A stretch of 64,000 nt of DNA, taken from positions 124,001 to 188,000 of the forward strand of contig NZ_SZVO01000006.1 of assembly GCF_005280585.1 (NCBI RefSeq), in the 5' to 3' direction. The translations under genes and the position numbers were made by a program. Source of the stretch: Dyadobacter frigoris. GTDB taxonomy: Bacteria > Bacteroidota > Bacteroidia > Cytophagales > Spirosomataceae. Positions 17,237-26,100 of this stretch are shown here, in pieces. How positions within the stretch are numbered: the first letter of the stretch is position 1; every line of letters begins with the position of its first letter. The notes beneath the pieces are model-generated. The model had not been told where the DNA came from. It searched no databases and saw nothing but the letters and a program-made list of their open reading frames with translations.

Positions 17237-18481
17237 TTACAATTGCGGCGATTTCAATATTTCTGTTTGATCAACAAATACCGGTCTTTTATTTCCAATC
17301 CAGAAATAAAGCACAATAAACATTACCAAAGCCACCAGCGGGAACATAATCATGTTTTGTAAAGTCGCCTGACCAGCAGCCAATTCAGCAGCATCGCCAG
17401 TCACACCAGCAGCAGCCTGAACAGCTTTTTCATTATCAAGCCATTTTCCAATAACAGGCTGGAATATCGAAGTTGAGAACATTCCCATTCCACCTACAAT
17501 CGAAAGACCAAATGCACCTGTTTGCGGCATATATTCTGCCACAAATCCAAGCATTGTTGGCCAGAAATAACATACACCCACAGCAAACAACATTGCAGCA
17601 AAATAAACCAATCCACCTGTTGCAATACTCATCAGGTAAATTCCGATGGCAGCCATAACCGTTGAACTCAATAGAATTGTAATTGGATTTAGACGGTGAA
17701 CAATCGGTCCGGCAAAGAAACGGCCAACAGCCATTAAACCTGTTACGCAAACCAGGATAATCATCGGACTTGCACCCACTTTTCCAAGAATTGGACCAAC
17801 CCATTGTTCAGGACCGAATTCAGAAATAGCAGTAAATGCCATCGCAATCATGATAAAGATATAAAGCGGAGAAAGCATTGCTTTGAAGTTTCCGGCCGTA
17901 TTTGCTTCCACTTTGCTGACAGGGAAAGTTTGTCCCCAAAAAAGAAATGCATAAATAACAGCAGGAATGGCAATGACCCACATTTGAGCCTGCCAGTTGA
18001 AGCCATAATCCGTCATGAATTTAGAGATAAGACTGCCTACTACAATCCCACCAGGGAACCACATGTGAAAGCGGTTCATCATTTTATTCAAAGTACTTCC
18101 TGAATAAGTATCGGCGATCATCGGGTTACAGGCAGCTTCCGTACATCCGTTTCCAAAACCGATGAAAAAAGTAGAGATCAATAATCCCCAGAAACCCTGT
18201 GCATAAATAGTCAAAATAATACCTAACGCATGGCTTATAAAAGTTACATAAATAATTCTTTTAGGCCCAACAACATTGTACAAAGCTCCAAACACGATCA
18301 TGGCAATTGGAAAACCAAAAAATGCCATGGAATTAATAAAGCCCAGCTGCTCGCCGGACAGACTGAATTTTTCGCCTAATTCGGTAAGAATACCCGCGCG
18401 GATACCAAATGAAAAAGCGGTTGTAATAAGTGCAAAACAGCTTGCATTGAAAAGCCGTGAGCTATTTACTGGTTGAGCCAT
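17237..18481 (-). CDS. MFS transporter, probable sugar or sugar-derivative permease
   Basis: A 414-residue protein with about 12 hydrophobic helices and a Major Facilitator pattern: FGIRAGILTELGEKFSLSGEQ in the first helix-loop, FGALYNVVGPKRI as the motif A-like loop, and a second half starting near PLYIFIMIAMAF. The general shape resembles the FucP/NupG-like group often found next to Gfo/Idh genes in Bacteroidota. It is divergent from the first of two Gfo/Idh oxidoreductases across 239 bp, so it likely imports the substrate used by that cluster; the substrate is unknown. The stop lies at the edge of the nested inverted repeat shared with mutS2. Confidence 0.85.
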   Translation of the reverse strand: MAQPVNSSRLFNASCFALITTAFSFGIRAGILTELGEKFSLSGEQLGFINSMAFFGFPIAMIVFGALYNVVGPKRIIYVTFISHALGIILTIYAQGFWGLLISTFFIGFGNGCTEAACNPMIADTYSGSTLNKMMNRFHMWFPGGIVVGSLISKFMTDYGFNWQAQMWVIAIPAVIYAFLFWGQTFPVSKVEANTAGNFKAMLSPLYIFIMIAMAFTAISEFGPEQWVGPILGKVGASPMIILVCVTGLMAVGRFFAGPIVHRLNPITILLSSTVMAAIGIYLMSIATGGLVYFAAMLFAVGVCYFWPTMLGFVAEYMPQTGAFGLSIVGGMGMFSTSIFQPVIGKWLDNEKAVQAAAGVTGDAAELAAGQATLQNMIMFPLVALVMFIVLYFWIGNKRPVFVDQTEILKSPQL

Positions 18482-18642
18482 GCGTAGAAAAATTAAATAA
18501 GTTAAAGGTTAAAATATAAGAGAGTGACTAATTACGAACATTATGACAACGAAATTGTTTAATATTTTCACAAAAAAAACAAATAGTCATCAATTCTACT
18601 ACTCTATCTTCGTTTGGTGACACATTTTTTATATGTTAAATA

Positions 18643-18680
18643 TATCTTTGTAAGAAGTAAGAGTAACAGATACTACTCTT
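18643..18680 (+). promoter_or_regulatory. -7 box and adjacent dyad upstream of the Gfo/Idh operon
   Basis: TATCTTTG (18643-18650) matches TAnnTTTG; a TTTG at 18613-18616 is too far for ideal spacing. Just downstream is AAGAGTA-N8-TACTCTT (18659-18665 with 18674-18680), a perfect 7-bp dyad positioned where a repressor could block transcription. TACTACTCT also occurs at 18597-18605 on the MFS side. Confidence 0.4.
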
Positions 18681-18720
18681 TATAAGTATAAAATCTTTTT
18701 GAAACTTTAAACCCAGAGGA

Positions 18721-19869
18721 ATGTCACGAAAGATAAGGATGGGTATGGTGGGAGGAACACTTGATGCTTTTATCGGAGGAGTTCACCGCCGTGCGGCTAT
18801 CATGGATGGAGAAATTGAACTGGTTTGCGGTGCTTTCAGCTCGTCTCCCGAAAAATCAAAAGAGACCGGAAAAGCCCTTTATTTGCCCGAGGACCGCGTT
18901 TATGCCAACTTTGAGGAAATGATTCTTAAAGAAAAGCAGCTTCCTGAAGGAGAACGGATGGACTTCATTTCTGTTGTTACCCCGAATCACGTACACGCTG
19001 CACCTACGAAACTTGCACTTGAAAACGGTTTCCATGTTGTATGCGACAAACCAATAACACTGAATGTAAAAGAAGCAGAAGAAATTGTTGAGCTGGTTGA
19101 AAAAACCGGGCTGGTTTTCTGTCTGACACATAATTACACGGGTTATCCGATGGTGAAAGAAGCAAAAGAAATGATTGCATCGGGCGCGATAGGAAAAATT
19201 CGGAAAGTAATTGTGGAATATCCACAAGGCTGGCTTTCCACAATGGTTGAAGTTACGGGCAACAAACAGGCTGCCTGGCGTACAGATCCAAGCAAATCCG
19301 GAGCAGGCGGAAGCCTTGGCGATATCGGGACTCATGCTGAAAACCTGGCTGAATATATCACCGGACTAAAAATTACGCAACTTTGTGCCGATCTTACGAT
19401 TTTTGTTGAAGGCCGCCAGCTTGATGATGATGCTAATATTTTATTACGTTTCAACAACGGAGCAAAAGGTATTTTACAAGATAGCCAGATTGCAAACGGA
19501 GAAGAAAACGATTTGAATATCCGTGTTTATGGAGAAACCGGCGGGTTGCAATGGAGACAAATGGAACCTAACACATTAATCCATAAAACGCAGCAAGGTG
19601 TGAGACATATCCGTACCGGTGTTGGCAATTTATCAAAAGCAGCGCAGGTCCATACGCGTATTCCGGCCGGACATCCGGAAGGATATTTTGAAGCCTTTGC
19701 CAATCTTTACCGGAATTTTGCCATTCACGTTCGTGCCCATCAGGAAGGCAGAAAAGCAGATCCTGTTTACGATTTCCCGACGGCACAAGATGGTTTACGC
19801 GGAATGAAGTTCGTTGACACCGTTCTCGCGTCAGATAAGTCTGACATAAAATGGACAACTTTTGAGTAG
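18721..19869 (+). CDS. Gfo/Idh/MocA family oxidoreductase (A)
   Basis: A 382-residue NAD(P)-dependent dehydrogenase. The N-terminal Rossmann start is RMGMVGGTLDAFIGGVHRRA, an unusual dinucleotide loop longer than the standard GxGxxG. The signature CDKPITLNVKEAEE carries the conserved EKP-like motif as DKP, with Lys contacting substrate. The C-terminal half has DIGTHAENLAEYITGL, the family's DxGxHxxD/E-like segment, and GAKGILQDSQIANGEEN. Members oxidise or reduce polyols, sugars or keto-sugars. Context with a second Gfo/Idh enzyme, a sugar isomerase and a secreted PQQ dehydrogenase suggests a keto-sugar route. A terminator-like hairpin follows, but the next gene is only 111 bp away. Confidence 0.9.
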   Translation: MSRKIRMGMVGGTLDAFIGGVHRRAAIMDGEIELVCGAFSSSPEKSKETGKALYLPEDRVYANFEEMILKEKQLPEGERMDFISVVTPNHVHAAPTKLALENGFHVVCDKPITLNVKEAEEIVELVEKTGLVFCLTHNYTGYPMVKEAKEMIASGAIGKIRKVIVEYPQGWLSTMVEVTGNKQAAWRTDPSKSGAGGSLGDIGTHAENLAEYITGLKITQLCADLTIFVEGRQLDDDANILLRFNNGAKGILQDSQIANGEENDLNIRVYGETGGLQWRQMEPNTLIHKTQQGVRHIRTGVGNLSKAAQVHTRIPAGHPEGYFEAFANLYRNFAIHVRAHQEGRKADPVYDFPTAQDGLRGMKFVDTVLASDKSDIKWTTFE

Positions 19870-19890
19870 ATAATAATCAGATTCGTATTT

Positions 19891-19920
19891 GAAGATCGGA
19901 AACCGTTCCGGTCTTCTTTT
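19891..19920 (+). terminator. Intrinsic terminator between the two Gfo/Idh genes
   Basis: GAAGATCGGA and TCCGGTCTTC form a 10-bp stem (one G-U pair) with a 6-nt loop, followed by TTTT. It may attenuate rather than end the operon. Confidence 0.65.
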
Positions 19921-19980
19921 ATATAATAAGCTTATCCACATTTTTGACATAATTTTCACCTTTCACTTTTTACCAGGTTT

Positions 19981-21126
19981 ATGAATAAAATAAAAGTTGG
20001 TGTAGTTGGAACCGGTTTTATTGGTCCTGCCCATATCGAAGCTTTAAGACGCTTGCCAAATGTCGAAGTAGCCGCTCTTTGCGAAGTAACCGCAGAAATT
20101 GCAAAACAAAAAGCTGACGGATTAGGCATTCCACGTTCTTACACGTTCGATGAATTATTGAAGCAGGATGATATTTCGGTTATCCATATCTGTACGCCTA
20201 ACTTCCTTCACTATAATCAGTCGAAAGCCGCTTTGTTGGCTGGAAAACATGTTATTTGTGAAAAACCACTTGCAAAAGATTTAGTTGAAGCCGAAGAACT
20301 GGTTGAACTTGCTGCAAAAACCGGTCTGGTTAATGCTGTACATTTCAACTTGCGCTATTACCCATTGGCTCGTCAGATGAAGTCGATGCGTGAGCGCGGA
20401 GAATTGGGAGAAATTTATTCTTTCATCGGTTCTTATCTGCAAGACTGGCTGTTTTACGAAACAGATTACAACTGGCGTCTTGAACCGGACAAATCCGGAG
20501 ATTCCCGCGCCATTGCCGATATCGGTTCTCACTTGATGGATATCCTGGAATACATTACGGGCTTGAAAACAGTTGAAGTTCTTGCCGATTTCAACACAAT
20601 TCACAAAACACGTAAAAAACCTTTGAAACCGGTAGAAACCTATTCAGGAAAAATGCTTCAGCCGGAAGATTATGCTGATGTGCCTATAACAACAGAAGAT
20701 CACGCCAACGTACTTCTTCGTTTTGACAATGGAAGCAAAGGTGTGATTACCGTTTCCCAGGTTTCTGCGGGTCGTAAAAACCGTATGACATTGGAAATTT
20801 CGGGTTCGAAGAAAACTTTCAACTGGACGTCCGAAGCACCAAATGAAATGTGGATCGGTAACCGCGATAAAAGCAATGAAATATTAATGCGTGATCCTTC
20901 ACTTGTTAATGATGATGTTCGCTCATTAATCACTTTCCCAGGCGGGCATAACGAAGGTTTCCCGGATACATCAAAACAAATGTTCAAGGAAGTTTACGCT
21001 GCTATCGCAGAAGGAAAACAACCAGAAAACCCAACTTTCCCAACCTTCGCTGACGGATACCGTGAGCTTTTGATCTGTGAAAGAATTTTGGAAAGTAACA
21101 AGAAACAGGCTTGGGTAACCGTTTAA
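19981..21126 (+). CDS. Gfo/Idh/MocA family oxidoreductase (B)
   Basis: A 381-residue enzyme. The standard Rossmann motif VGVVGTGFIGPAHIEAL is at the N terminus, followed by HICTPNFLHY and the catalytic-region CEKPLAKDLVEAEELV with the canonical EKP. The C-terminal domain has DIGSHLMDILEYITGL (Asp/His pair expected to contact substrate) and KGVITVSQVSAGRKN. It differs clearly from enzyme A, so they probably act on different steps. Its TAA stop overlaps the first bases of an inverted-repeat element, suggesting the element inserted exactly at the gene's end. Confidence 0.92.
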   Translation: MNKIKVGVVGTGFIGPAHIEALRRLPNVEVAALCEVTAEIAKQKADGLGIPRSYTFDELLKQDDISVIHICTPNFLHYNQSKAALLAGKHVICEKPLAKDLVEAEELVELAAKTGLVNAVHFNLRYYPLARQMKSMRERGELGEIYSFIGSYLQDWLFYETDYNWRLEPDKSGDSRAIADIGSHLMDILEYITGLKTVEVLADFNTIHKTRKKPLKPVETYSGKMLQPEDYADVPITTEDHANVLLRFDNGSKGVITVSQVSAGRKNRMTLEISGSKKTFNWTSEAPNEMWIGNRDKSNEILMRDPSLVNDDVRSLITFPGGHNEGFPDTSKQMFKEVYAAIAEGKQPENPTFPTFADGYRELLICERILESNKKQAWVTV

Positions 21127-21297
21127 TTTTGAATGAGTGAATGATAGAATGAGTGAATGTCTTGCTCATTCGGTCTTCATTGATATAAGAACATGGTAGA
21201 ATAAATTTTAAACATTCTATCCAAGACCAGGAGCAATTCAAGCCATTAAATTTGTTCCCCGCCATTCTATCATTCACTCAATCTACCATTCAAAATT
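21125..21297. repeat. MITE-like inverted-repeat element, copy 1
   Basis: A 173-bp element with perfect terminal AATTTTGAAT/ATTCAAAATT and longer subterminal arms made of GAATGATAGAATGAGTGAATG words. Its interior (about 21205-21255) resembles the last codons and 3' flank of the neighbouring four-helix-bundle gene, sharing CATTCTATCCAAG and AGCAATTCAAGCCATTA-like text. It lies between the Gfo/Idh B stop codon and the four-helix gene. Confidence 0.7.
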
Positions 21298-21304
21298 CAT
21301 TAAG

Positions 21305-21673
21305 ATGACACACACTAAAGAAGAATTTATTGATGCTTTAAAAGACAGAACAAAGCAATTTGTTTTACGAAGTATAAAGTTATTTAAAGCTTTGCCTTCC
21401 TCGGAAGAAGCCCGAATTATTGGAAAACAATTTCTAAGATCGGCATCTTCGGTAGGAGCAAATTATAGAGCGGTATGTAGGGCCAGAAGTAACAGAGAGT
21501 TCTTCGCCAAACTCAGCATAACAGTTGAAGAAGCGGACGAGTCTTTATTTTGGCTTGAAATAATTTCAGAATCAGGAATTTTACCGATGGAAAAGATTAC
21601 TAGTTTAATGAATGAAGCAGAAGAAATCTTAAAAATTCTATCCAAAGCCAGAAGCAATTCTAGCCATAATTAA
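21305..21673 (+). CDS. Four-helix-bundle protein, 23S rRNA intervening-sequence (IVP/S23) family
   Basis: A 122-residue, almost all-helical protein. FVLRSIKLFKALPSSEEARIIGKQFLRSASSVGANYRAVCRARSNREF and the following helix ISVEEADESLFWLE-type text match the TIGR02436 'four helix bundle protein' family, whose members were first described in 23S rRNA intervening sequences and are relatives of the Avd accessory protein of diversity-generating retroelements. Here it is not in rRNA: it splits a sugar-catabolic gene cluster and is bracketed by inverted-repeat elements that carry remnants of its own 3' end. No reverse transcriptase is nearby. Its role is unknown; it may travel with, or be copied by, the flanking repeats. 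Confidence 0.88.
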   Translation: MTHTKEEFIDALKDRTKQFVLRSIKLFKALPSSEEARIIGKQFLRSASSVGANYRAVCRARSNREFFAKLSITVEEADESLFWLEIISESGILPMEKITSLMNEAEEILKILSKARSNSSHN

Positions 21674-21674
21674 A

Positions 21675-21929
21675 AATGATAGAATGAGTGAATGATAGAA
21701 TGAGTGAATATTTGGCTCGTTCGATTTTCTTTGATTTGAATGACCTGGTTTGGGAAATTTTAAAAAATTACCCCAAATTAAGTACCGGTTCAAGCCTTTA
21801 AGTTTGTTCCGCCCATTCTATCATTCACTAATTCTATCATTCAACATTAAAGTGGGATGCCAGAAGCAGTTCAAGCCATTAAGTTTGTTCCCGCCATTCT
21901 ATCATTCACTCAATCTATCATTCAAAATT
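21675..21929. repeat. MITE-like inverted-repeat element, copy 2 (compound)
   Basis: It starts just after the four-helix gene stop with two GATAGAATGAGTGAAT words and ends with ATTCAAAATT. Inside are two degenerate copies of the right half: each has a TTCAAGCC-TTAAGTTTGTTC block then CATTCTATCATTCACT (about 21790-21847 and 21865-21929). The GGCTCGTTCGATTTTCTTTGAT block matches the interior of copy 1. No credible protein is encoded. Confidence 0.7.
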
Positions 21930-21936
21930 AAAAATC

Positions 21937-22989
21937 ATGAAAACTATAAAAGGACCTGGAATCTTTCTTGCTCAATTTTTGGGTGATGAGGCACCATTTA
22001 ATACCCTTGACGGTATTACAACTTATATGGCTGATCTTGGCTATAAAGGTGTTCAGTTGCCGATCTGGGATCCAAGAGTTATTGACATTAAGCTTGCTGC
22101 CGAATCTCAGACTTATGCTGACGAATTAAAAGGAAAGCTGAAAGACAAAGGTTTGGAAATTACTGAACTTGCTTCGCATATTATCGGTCAGCTGGTTGCA
22201 TCGCATCCGGTTTATGATGAAATGTATGACGGTTTTGCAGCTCCCGAAGTTCGCAATAACCCGAAAGCAAGAGCGGAATGGGCTACGCAGCAATTGAAAT
22301 ACACGGCTGTTGCCAGTAAAAATCTTGGCTTAAAAGCAAGTGCAACTTTTTCTGGTGCATTGGCTTGGCCGTTCCTATACCCATGGCCACAACGTCCTGC
22401 GGGTCTTGTTGAAACTGCGTTCAAAGAATTAGCAGCGCGGTGGAAACCAATTCTGGATGTTTACGACGAAAACGGCGTGGATGTTTGTTACGAACTTCAC
22501 CCGGGTGAAGATCTTTTTGACGGATCCACTTTTGAAATGTTTGTTGATTACCTTGACGGACATACAAGAGCTAACATCAATTATGACCCAAGCCATTTTG
22601 TTTTACAACAGCTGGATTATCTTCAATTCATCGATTTGTACCACGACCGCATCAAAGCGTTTCACGTAAAAGATGCCGAGTTTAATCCAACAGGAAAACA
22701 AGGTGTTTACAGCGGATTTGCCGGATGGGCTGACCGGGCCGGACGTTTCCGTTCCTTAGGTGACGGTCAGGTTGATTTCAAAGGTATTTTCTCAAAACTT
22801 TCCCAGTACAATTATGACAGCTGGGCGGTTTTGGAATGGGAATGCTGCATAAAATCACCGGTACAGGGTGCGGCAGAAGGCGCTCCGTTTATCGCTAACC
22901 AGATTATTGAGGTTACTACCAAAGCTTTTGATGATTTTGCAGGAACTGGTGCAGACGAAGCATTTAACCGCAGAGCATTGGGACTATAA
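21937..22989 (+). CDS. Sugar phosphate isomerase/epimerase (xylose isomerase-like TIM barrel)
   Basis: A 350-residue cytosolic TIM-barrel protein of the AP endonuclease 2/xylose isomerase-like superfamily. Visible metal-site segments are CYELHPGEDLFDG, NINYDPSHFVLQQLD, KAFHVKDAEFNP and the late AVLEWECCIKSP, giving the Glu-Asp-His-Glu set usual for these divalent-metal isomerases. It follows the two Gfo/Idh dehydrogenases, interrupted by the four-helix gene and repeats, and is very common beside such enzymes in Bacteroidota sugar clusters. Likely works on a keto-sugar or sugar acid; the exact substrate is not readable. A terminator follows. Confidence 0.9.
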   Translation: MKTIKGPGIFLAQFLGDEAPFNTLDGITTYMADLGYKGVQLPIWDPRVIDIKLAAESQTYADELKGKLKDKGLEITELASHIIGQLVASHPVYDEMYDGFAAPEVRNNPKARAEWATQQLKYTAVASKNLGLKASATFSGALAWPFLYPWPQRPAGLVETAFKELAARWKPILDVYDENGVDVCYELHPGEDLFDGSTFEMFVDYLDGHTRANINYDPSHFVLQQLDYLQFIDLYHDRIKAFHVKDAEFNPTGKQGVYSGFAGWADRAGRFRSLGDGQVDFKGIFSKLSQYNYDSWAVLEWECCIKSPVQGAAEGAPFIANQIIEVTTKAFDDFAGTGADEAFNRRALGL

Positions 22990-23020
22990 TTAAATAATTG
23001 TCTTTATAACAAGTATAATA

Positions 23021-23056
23021 AAAACCTATCGTTCTTATGACTGATAGGTTTTTTTA
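23021..23056 (+). terminator. Intrinsic terminator after isomerase
   Basis: AAAACCTATC (23021-23030) pairs with GATAGGTTTT (23043-23052) and a T-run follows. Loop of 12 nt. Confidence 0.7.
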
Positions 23057-23152
23057 TATATTTAATTGTAACTTTTATGTGAAAAATAGTAGAAAATCCA
23101 AGTTTGCAAGTAAGTAAACCATGACCTTTTAACAAATCCAATTAGCATAATA

Positions 23153-26100
23153 ATGAAGGATCAAGTCCGCAAAAAAACAATGAATTATCTGAATGCATTT
23201 TGTCTCGCACTATGCATTTGTTTTTCGATTAATGTTACTGCACAATCTGTTACACCTGAAAAACGTGTCCTGATATTTTCAAAAACTGCTGGTTTCCGTC
23301 ACGGTTCCATAGGCGCAGGAAAAACTGCTATTACGAAACTGGGAACAGAAAACGGTTTTAGCGTTGATACAACAGAAAATGCAGCACTTTTCACAGAAAA
23401 AAATCTTAGAAAATACAGTGCCGTAGTTTTCCTTAACACAACAGGAAATGTACTAAATGACAATCAGCAGGAAGCTTTTGAACACTACATTCAAGCAGGC
23501 GGCGGATATCTTGGTATTCATGCCGCGACGGATACTGAATATGACTGGCAATGGTATAACAAACTTGCAGGTGCCTATTTCGCAAGCCATCCTGGAAATC
23601 CAAATGTTCAGAATGGGGAAGCTTATGTTGTAAACCGTGAGCATCCATCGATGGAAGGTTTTCCGGATCGCTGGAAAATCAAGGATGAATTTTATGATTT
23701 CAAGACCTTCAATCCGCAGGTAACTGTTCTTGTCAAGATTGATGAAAAATCTTATAAAGATGGTAAAATGGGCAATGATCACCCGATGTCATGGTATCAC
23801 GAATTTGATGGTGGAAAAGCTTTTTATACCAATTTCGGACACGAAGACGCCACTTTTGTCAATCCTGTATTTTTGAAACATTTGACAGGTGGGTTAAACT
23901 ATGTAATGGCTGCAAAGCTTGATTATTCAAAATCGCGCCCGGAAGAAAACCGATTTACGAAAAAAGTACTGGCAACAAAACTTGACGAACCAACAGAACT
24001 GGTAGTTCTTGACGATCAGCGTGTTTTGTTTGCTGAAAGAAAAGGAAAACTAAAACTATATAGTCCTAAAACGGGCAAAGTAAAAATAGTAGCAGAAGTT
24101 CCGGTTTATACCAAACAGGAATATGGATTAATGGGACTAAATATTGATCCGAATTTCAAAACTAATAAACTGGTTTATCTGTATTATTCCCCTCCTTCGA
24201 CAGAAGCTGACACGGCTCAACATTTGTCACGTTTTAAATATGATGACATTAAGGACACGCTTTTACTGTCAACCGAAGAAAACTTGCTAAAAGTACCAGT
24301 AAAAAGAACGGATTGCTGTCATACAGGTGGCTCGATTGCCTGGGATGCAAAAGGAAATTTATATTTATCAACTGGTGATGATGTAAATCCTTTTCAATCG
24401 GACGGATATGGACCGATTGACGGTCGCCCGGGACGTGAAGGCTGGGATGGTCGTCATTCTTCTTCCAATACAAATTCCTTTCGCGGAAAAATTCTTCGCA
24501 TAAAACCACGCTACGGAGATCGCCGTGCCAATATGCCTGGCGGCACTAATCTTTATGATATTCCGGAAGGCAATTTATTTCCTGTTGGAACTGAAAAAAC
24601 AAGACCTGAAATTTATGTAATGGGAACGCGTAATCCATACCGTATTTCTGTGGATCAGCATACGGGTTATGTTTATTGGGGAGATGTGGGACCGGATGCA
24701 TCAAACGATAATCCTAAACGTGGACCACGCGGATATGATGAAGTAAACCAGGCAAGAAAAGCCGGATATTTTGGTTATCCCCTATTTATCGGAGATAACA
24801 AACCATATATCAGTTTCAATTTTGCTGACAGTACTTCTGGTAAGCCATTTGATCCGGCTGCCCCGATCAATGATTCTCCGCACAACACAGGTATCACAAA
24901 ATTACCTCCTGCACAACCCGCATTTATATGGTATCCTTACGCAGATTCTCCTGAATTCGGTCCGATTGTGGGCAAAGGCGGCAGAAATGCCATGGCTGGC
25001 CCGGTGTATTATGCCAATGATTTTAAAGCAGGAAAAGACAAATTCCCAAATTATTACAATGGTAAATTTTTCGCATACGACTGGATCCGTGATTATATCA
25101 ACATTGTGACGATGAATGAAAAAGGCGATCTGATCAATATCGAACGCTTTATGCCGAATGGTAAATTCAGCCATCCGATGGATATGCAGTTTGCCAGCGA
25201 TGGTTCATTATACACTTTGGAATACGGCCCCAACTGGTTTGCACAAAATGACGAAGCCAGCCTTTCACATATTACTTTTAATGCCGGAAACCGTGTTCCT
25301 GTTGCTGCTGCAAAAGCAACTAATACAACCGGAGCCATTCCTTTGAAAGTAGCATTTTCATCAAAAGGATCTCTGGATTATGATGGCGACGTAATTAAAT
25401 ATGACTGGTCATTTGGAAAAGGTTTAGGAAAAAGTGCTTTGCCAAACCCAACTTTCACCTACACAAAACCAGGAGAATATACTGCGGTTTTAAAAGTAAC
25501 TGACAGTGCCGGAAACAGTAATACTTCGGAAGTAACGATCAAGGCAGGAAATGCAATCCCACAGGTTGACGTTGCAATAAAAGGAAACAAAACTTTTTAC
25601 TGGAATGACAAACCGGTTAAATATGAAGTTGCGGTTTCTGATAAAGAAGATGGAAGTCTGGTAAAGAAAACCATCCCGGAAGACGAAGTAACGTTGACGA
25701 TTAATTATCTGGAAGGTTTTGATAAAACAGTTCTCGCACAAGGTCATCAGGCGAATACCGGATTTGATACCGGCAAACGTCTGATCGAATTAAGTGATTG
25801 TAAAGCCTGTCATTCGGTTGACAAAAAATCAATCGGGCCAACTTATATTGAAGTTGCAAAAAGATATGAGAATGAACGTAATTCATTGAAAACGCTTACG
25901 GACAAAGTCATCAAAGGTGGCGGTGGTGTTTGGGGAGAGCAGGCTATGGCGGCGCACCCTCAACACAAACCGGAAGAAGTCGAAGAAATGGTTAAATACA
26001 TTTTATCGCTTGCGAAAAAACAGGTTGTTGATAAAAAGCCTTTGAAAAGCGCTTATGTAACAGAAGCCAAGAAAAAAGATGGTTCTTATATTTTCACTGC

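Noticed and set aside
21750-21986. 78-residue ORF with repeated FKPLSLF...PFYHSL words
   Set aside because: It is a translation of the inverted-repeat elements and overlaps the isomerase gene start; the protein repeat mirrors the DNA repeat.
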